This document shows positions 62,978 to 64,000 of a stretch of 64,000 nucleotides of DNA, in pieces. Under the pieces are notes generated by a model, which worked only from the letters and a program-made list of their open reading frames with translations, was not told the DNA's origin and ran no database searches. This stretch comes from Catonia carolina (taxonomy: Eukaryota > Arthropoda > Insecta > Hemiptera > Achilidae), in NCBI GenBank assembly GCA_035578175.1, contig JAQMRL010000012.1, forward strand, positions 21,386,671-21,450,670, written 5' to 3'. Both the position numbers and the translations under genes were made by a program. Positions within the stretch are counted from its first letter, which is position 1. Each line of letters starts with the position of its first letter.

Positions 62978-63346
62978 TTAATTATTAGGCACGGCATTAT
63001 CGTTATCATTTACAGACTTATCTATATTCTGAGCAGAATCAGTCACTACTACTTCCACATTACTTGCTAACTGCCTACCAGTCAAGTTATCTAAATATCC
63101 GCCGCCATCTTCGTCACCAGAATCCTCATCAGTGTCAACATTGATTGAAGGTGGTTCAATGAAAATACTGTCAACATGCCCAATATCATCGGATTCAAGC
63201 AAATCAACCGCTTCTTGCAGAGTTAAGCCCCTAAAAGTTATAAAAGAACAGTAATTACTTCTTATGAACGGTATAAGGTATTTGACCCAGCAAGTGCCTA
63301 GCGTGTCCATATGATCACAGTGACATATAATGCGGAATAAATTCAT
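62978..63346 (-). pseudogene. piggyBac-type transposase, N-terminal acidic part
   Basis: A 122-codon frame. From residue about 41 it reads LTLQEAVDLLESDDI, then SIFIEPPSINVDTDEDSGDE, then GGGYLDNLTGRQL, the acidic N-terminal signature of piggyBac-like transposases. The preceding CTTTTAG could be a splice acceptor, so residues 1-40 may be intron or end sequence. They also overlap the inverted subterminal motif at 63291-63317. The DDE/DDD core that should follow is absent. Confidence 0.75.
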
Positions 63347-64000
63347 TTACGAAGAAAATAATAAAGGCATATCATTATACAAAACAACAGTGGTATGTGT
63401 ACATTACATATTACTGTATAACAGAAATATAAAGTCATCAATAAGGAAATAATAAATATTTTCGTCATTCGGCAGTCGCTGAATGCCGCCGCATCATACT
63501 TGCTCTGGAAATCGTTGTCCATTGTGTCTTACTCAAATCAGCTAAAGACACGTTATGAAAGGGAAACATTCGCCAGGACACCTACACGTACATTAGCACC
63601 CGTACCAACATTAAAAACCGAAATGTTCGGCAAGAAAACTTATAGAAGATGAAAGCGTCCGCCCGTGATCATACGATCACGCACGGCGTTAATGGGTTAA
63701 AGGCGCCGTTTGAATCGTGCGAACTGAAAATTTTTTTAGAAGGCCTGCTACGCTCATGAAAACACGCTTCTACTGAGTGAGACGGTTATAAACAATAAAC
63801 AAAATAACCGAATTAAATATTTAGTTTTTATTTCAGATAACCTGTAAATGTTTGAACGAACATCAAGCCTAATGATCTAAAAACCCAAATTAATTGTGCC
63901 AAGTATTTAACATCTCATTATTTACCTACGTTTAAGTTACTTGATAGATTGGATTTGAAAGAAAGGATGTTATCAATGTTATGAAGGAATGTAATAATTG

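Larger units (their letters stand above)
62020..63696 (-). mobile_element. piggyBac-superfamily element D, internally deleted
   Basis: A 1677-bp element between TTAA sites (62016-62019 and 63697-63700) with perfect 13-bp terminal inverted repeats CCCATTAACGCCG. Inside are remnants of the N-terminal and C-terminal parts of a piggyBac-type transposase on the minus strand. A subterminal repeat starting TGATCATATGGACACGC (62150-62176) recurs inverted at 63291-63317 with one mismatch in 27 bp. A related GTGATCATACGATCACGC lies at about 63665-63682. The catalytic core is gone, so movement would need a transposase supplied elsewhere. Confidence 0.88.
58432..64000. repeat. Satellite unit U19 (short form), 5' part with elements B, C and D; cut by window edge
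   Basis: Unit sequence lies at 58432-59041, 60716-61229 and 63697-64000, plus the few bases between C and D. The empty SINE-like site is visible near 63935. The layout repeats U8 but without element E and with element D added next to C. Confidence 0.85.

Noticed and set aside
1..64000. CRISPR array or prokaryotic origin
   Set aside because: The repeats are kilobase-sized with eukaryotic transposons; there are no short regularly spaced repeats and no bacterial genes.

Overview
This window is eukaryotic, AT-rich and essentially gene-free. The mobile elements suggest an arthropod, most likely an insect: an RTE-type LINE with ORF1 and an endonuclease/reverse-transcriptase ORF2, a Tc1/mariner-type transposon, a piggyBac-type transposon and a solo LTR. 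This is inference from element families; no species is assigned. No cellular protein-coding gene, rRNA or intact tRNA gene could be supported.

The backbone is one direct tandem array of a satellite-like unit of about 1.87 kb, running from edge to edge, so the array is longer than the window. I phase units on a conserved GGCGGCC-containing landmark, seen at 621, 2924, 10574, 12387, 14300, 16583, 18446, 22650, 29383, 31247, 36625, 38501, 40784, 45447, 47720, 50092, 52366, 54231 and 58432. Units are about 1.86-1.91 kb (short form) or about 2.28 kb (long form). The long form is the short form plus a 397-bp SINE-like insertion with a (CAA)n tail and a 10-bp target duplication, always at the same site. 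Each unit opens with about 350 bp of promoter-like sequence: up to eight CCAAT boxes, a TGACGTCA palindrome, several more CRE-like sites and two CCGCCC boxes.

The array is riddled with nested transposons whose edges can be read against empty sites in sister units: a 5.8-kb LINE (4365-10131) containing a mariner-type element (4837-5992); a 1.88-kb element A with 5-bp duplications (19584-21468, 55370-57248); a 1.67-kb inverted-repeat element B (23261-27324, 59042-60715); a solo LTR C (27839-28623, 61230-62012); a 2386-bp inverted-repeat element E with 4-bp duplications (23462-25847 inside B, and 41706-44091 in opposite orientation); and a piggyBac-type element D (62020-63696). A, B and C occupy identical unit positions in two blocks about 36 kb apart, so those blocks (about 16.5-29 kb and 52.3-64 kb) are copies of one higher-order segment. 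E is only in the first copy and D only in the second, which orders the events.

The region 32.3-36.6 kb is a patchwork of unit fragments around a LINE piece truncated at both ends, with microhomology at a breakpoint. Units from 38.5 to 52.4 kb look nearly identical by eye and seem to be the most recently amplified part. The items most worth following are element E (unassigned family, two equal-length copies), the promoter-like CCAAT/CRE module repeated in every unit, and the internally deleted piggyBac relic that keeps both terminal domains.
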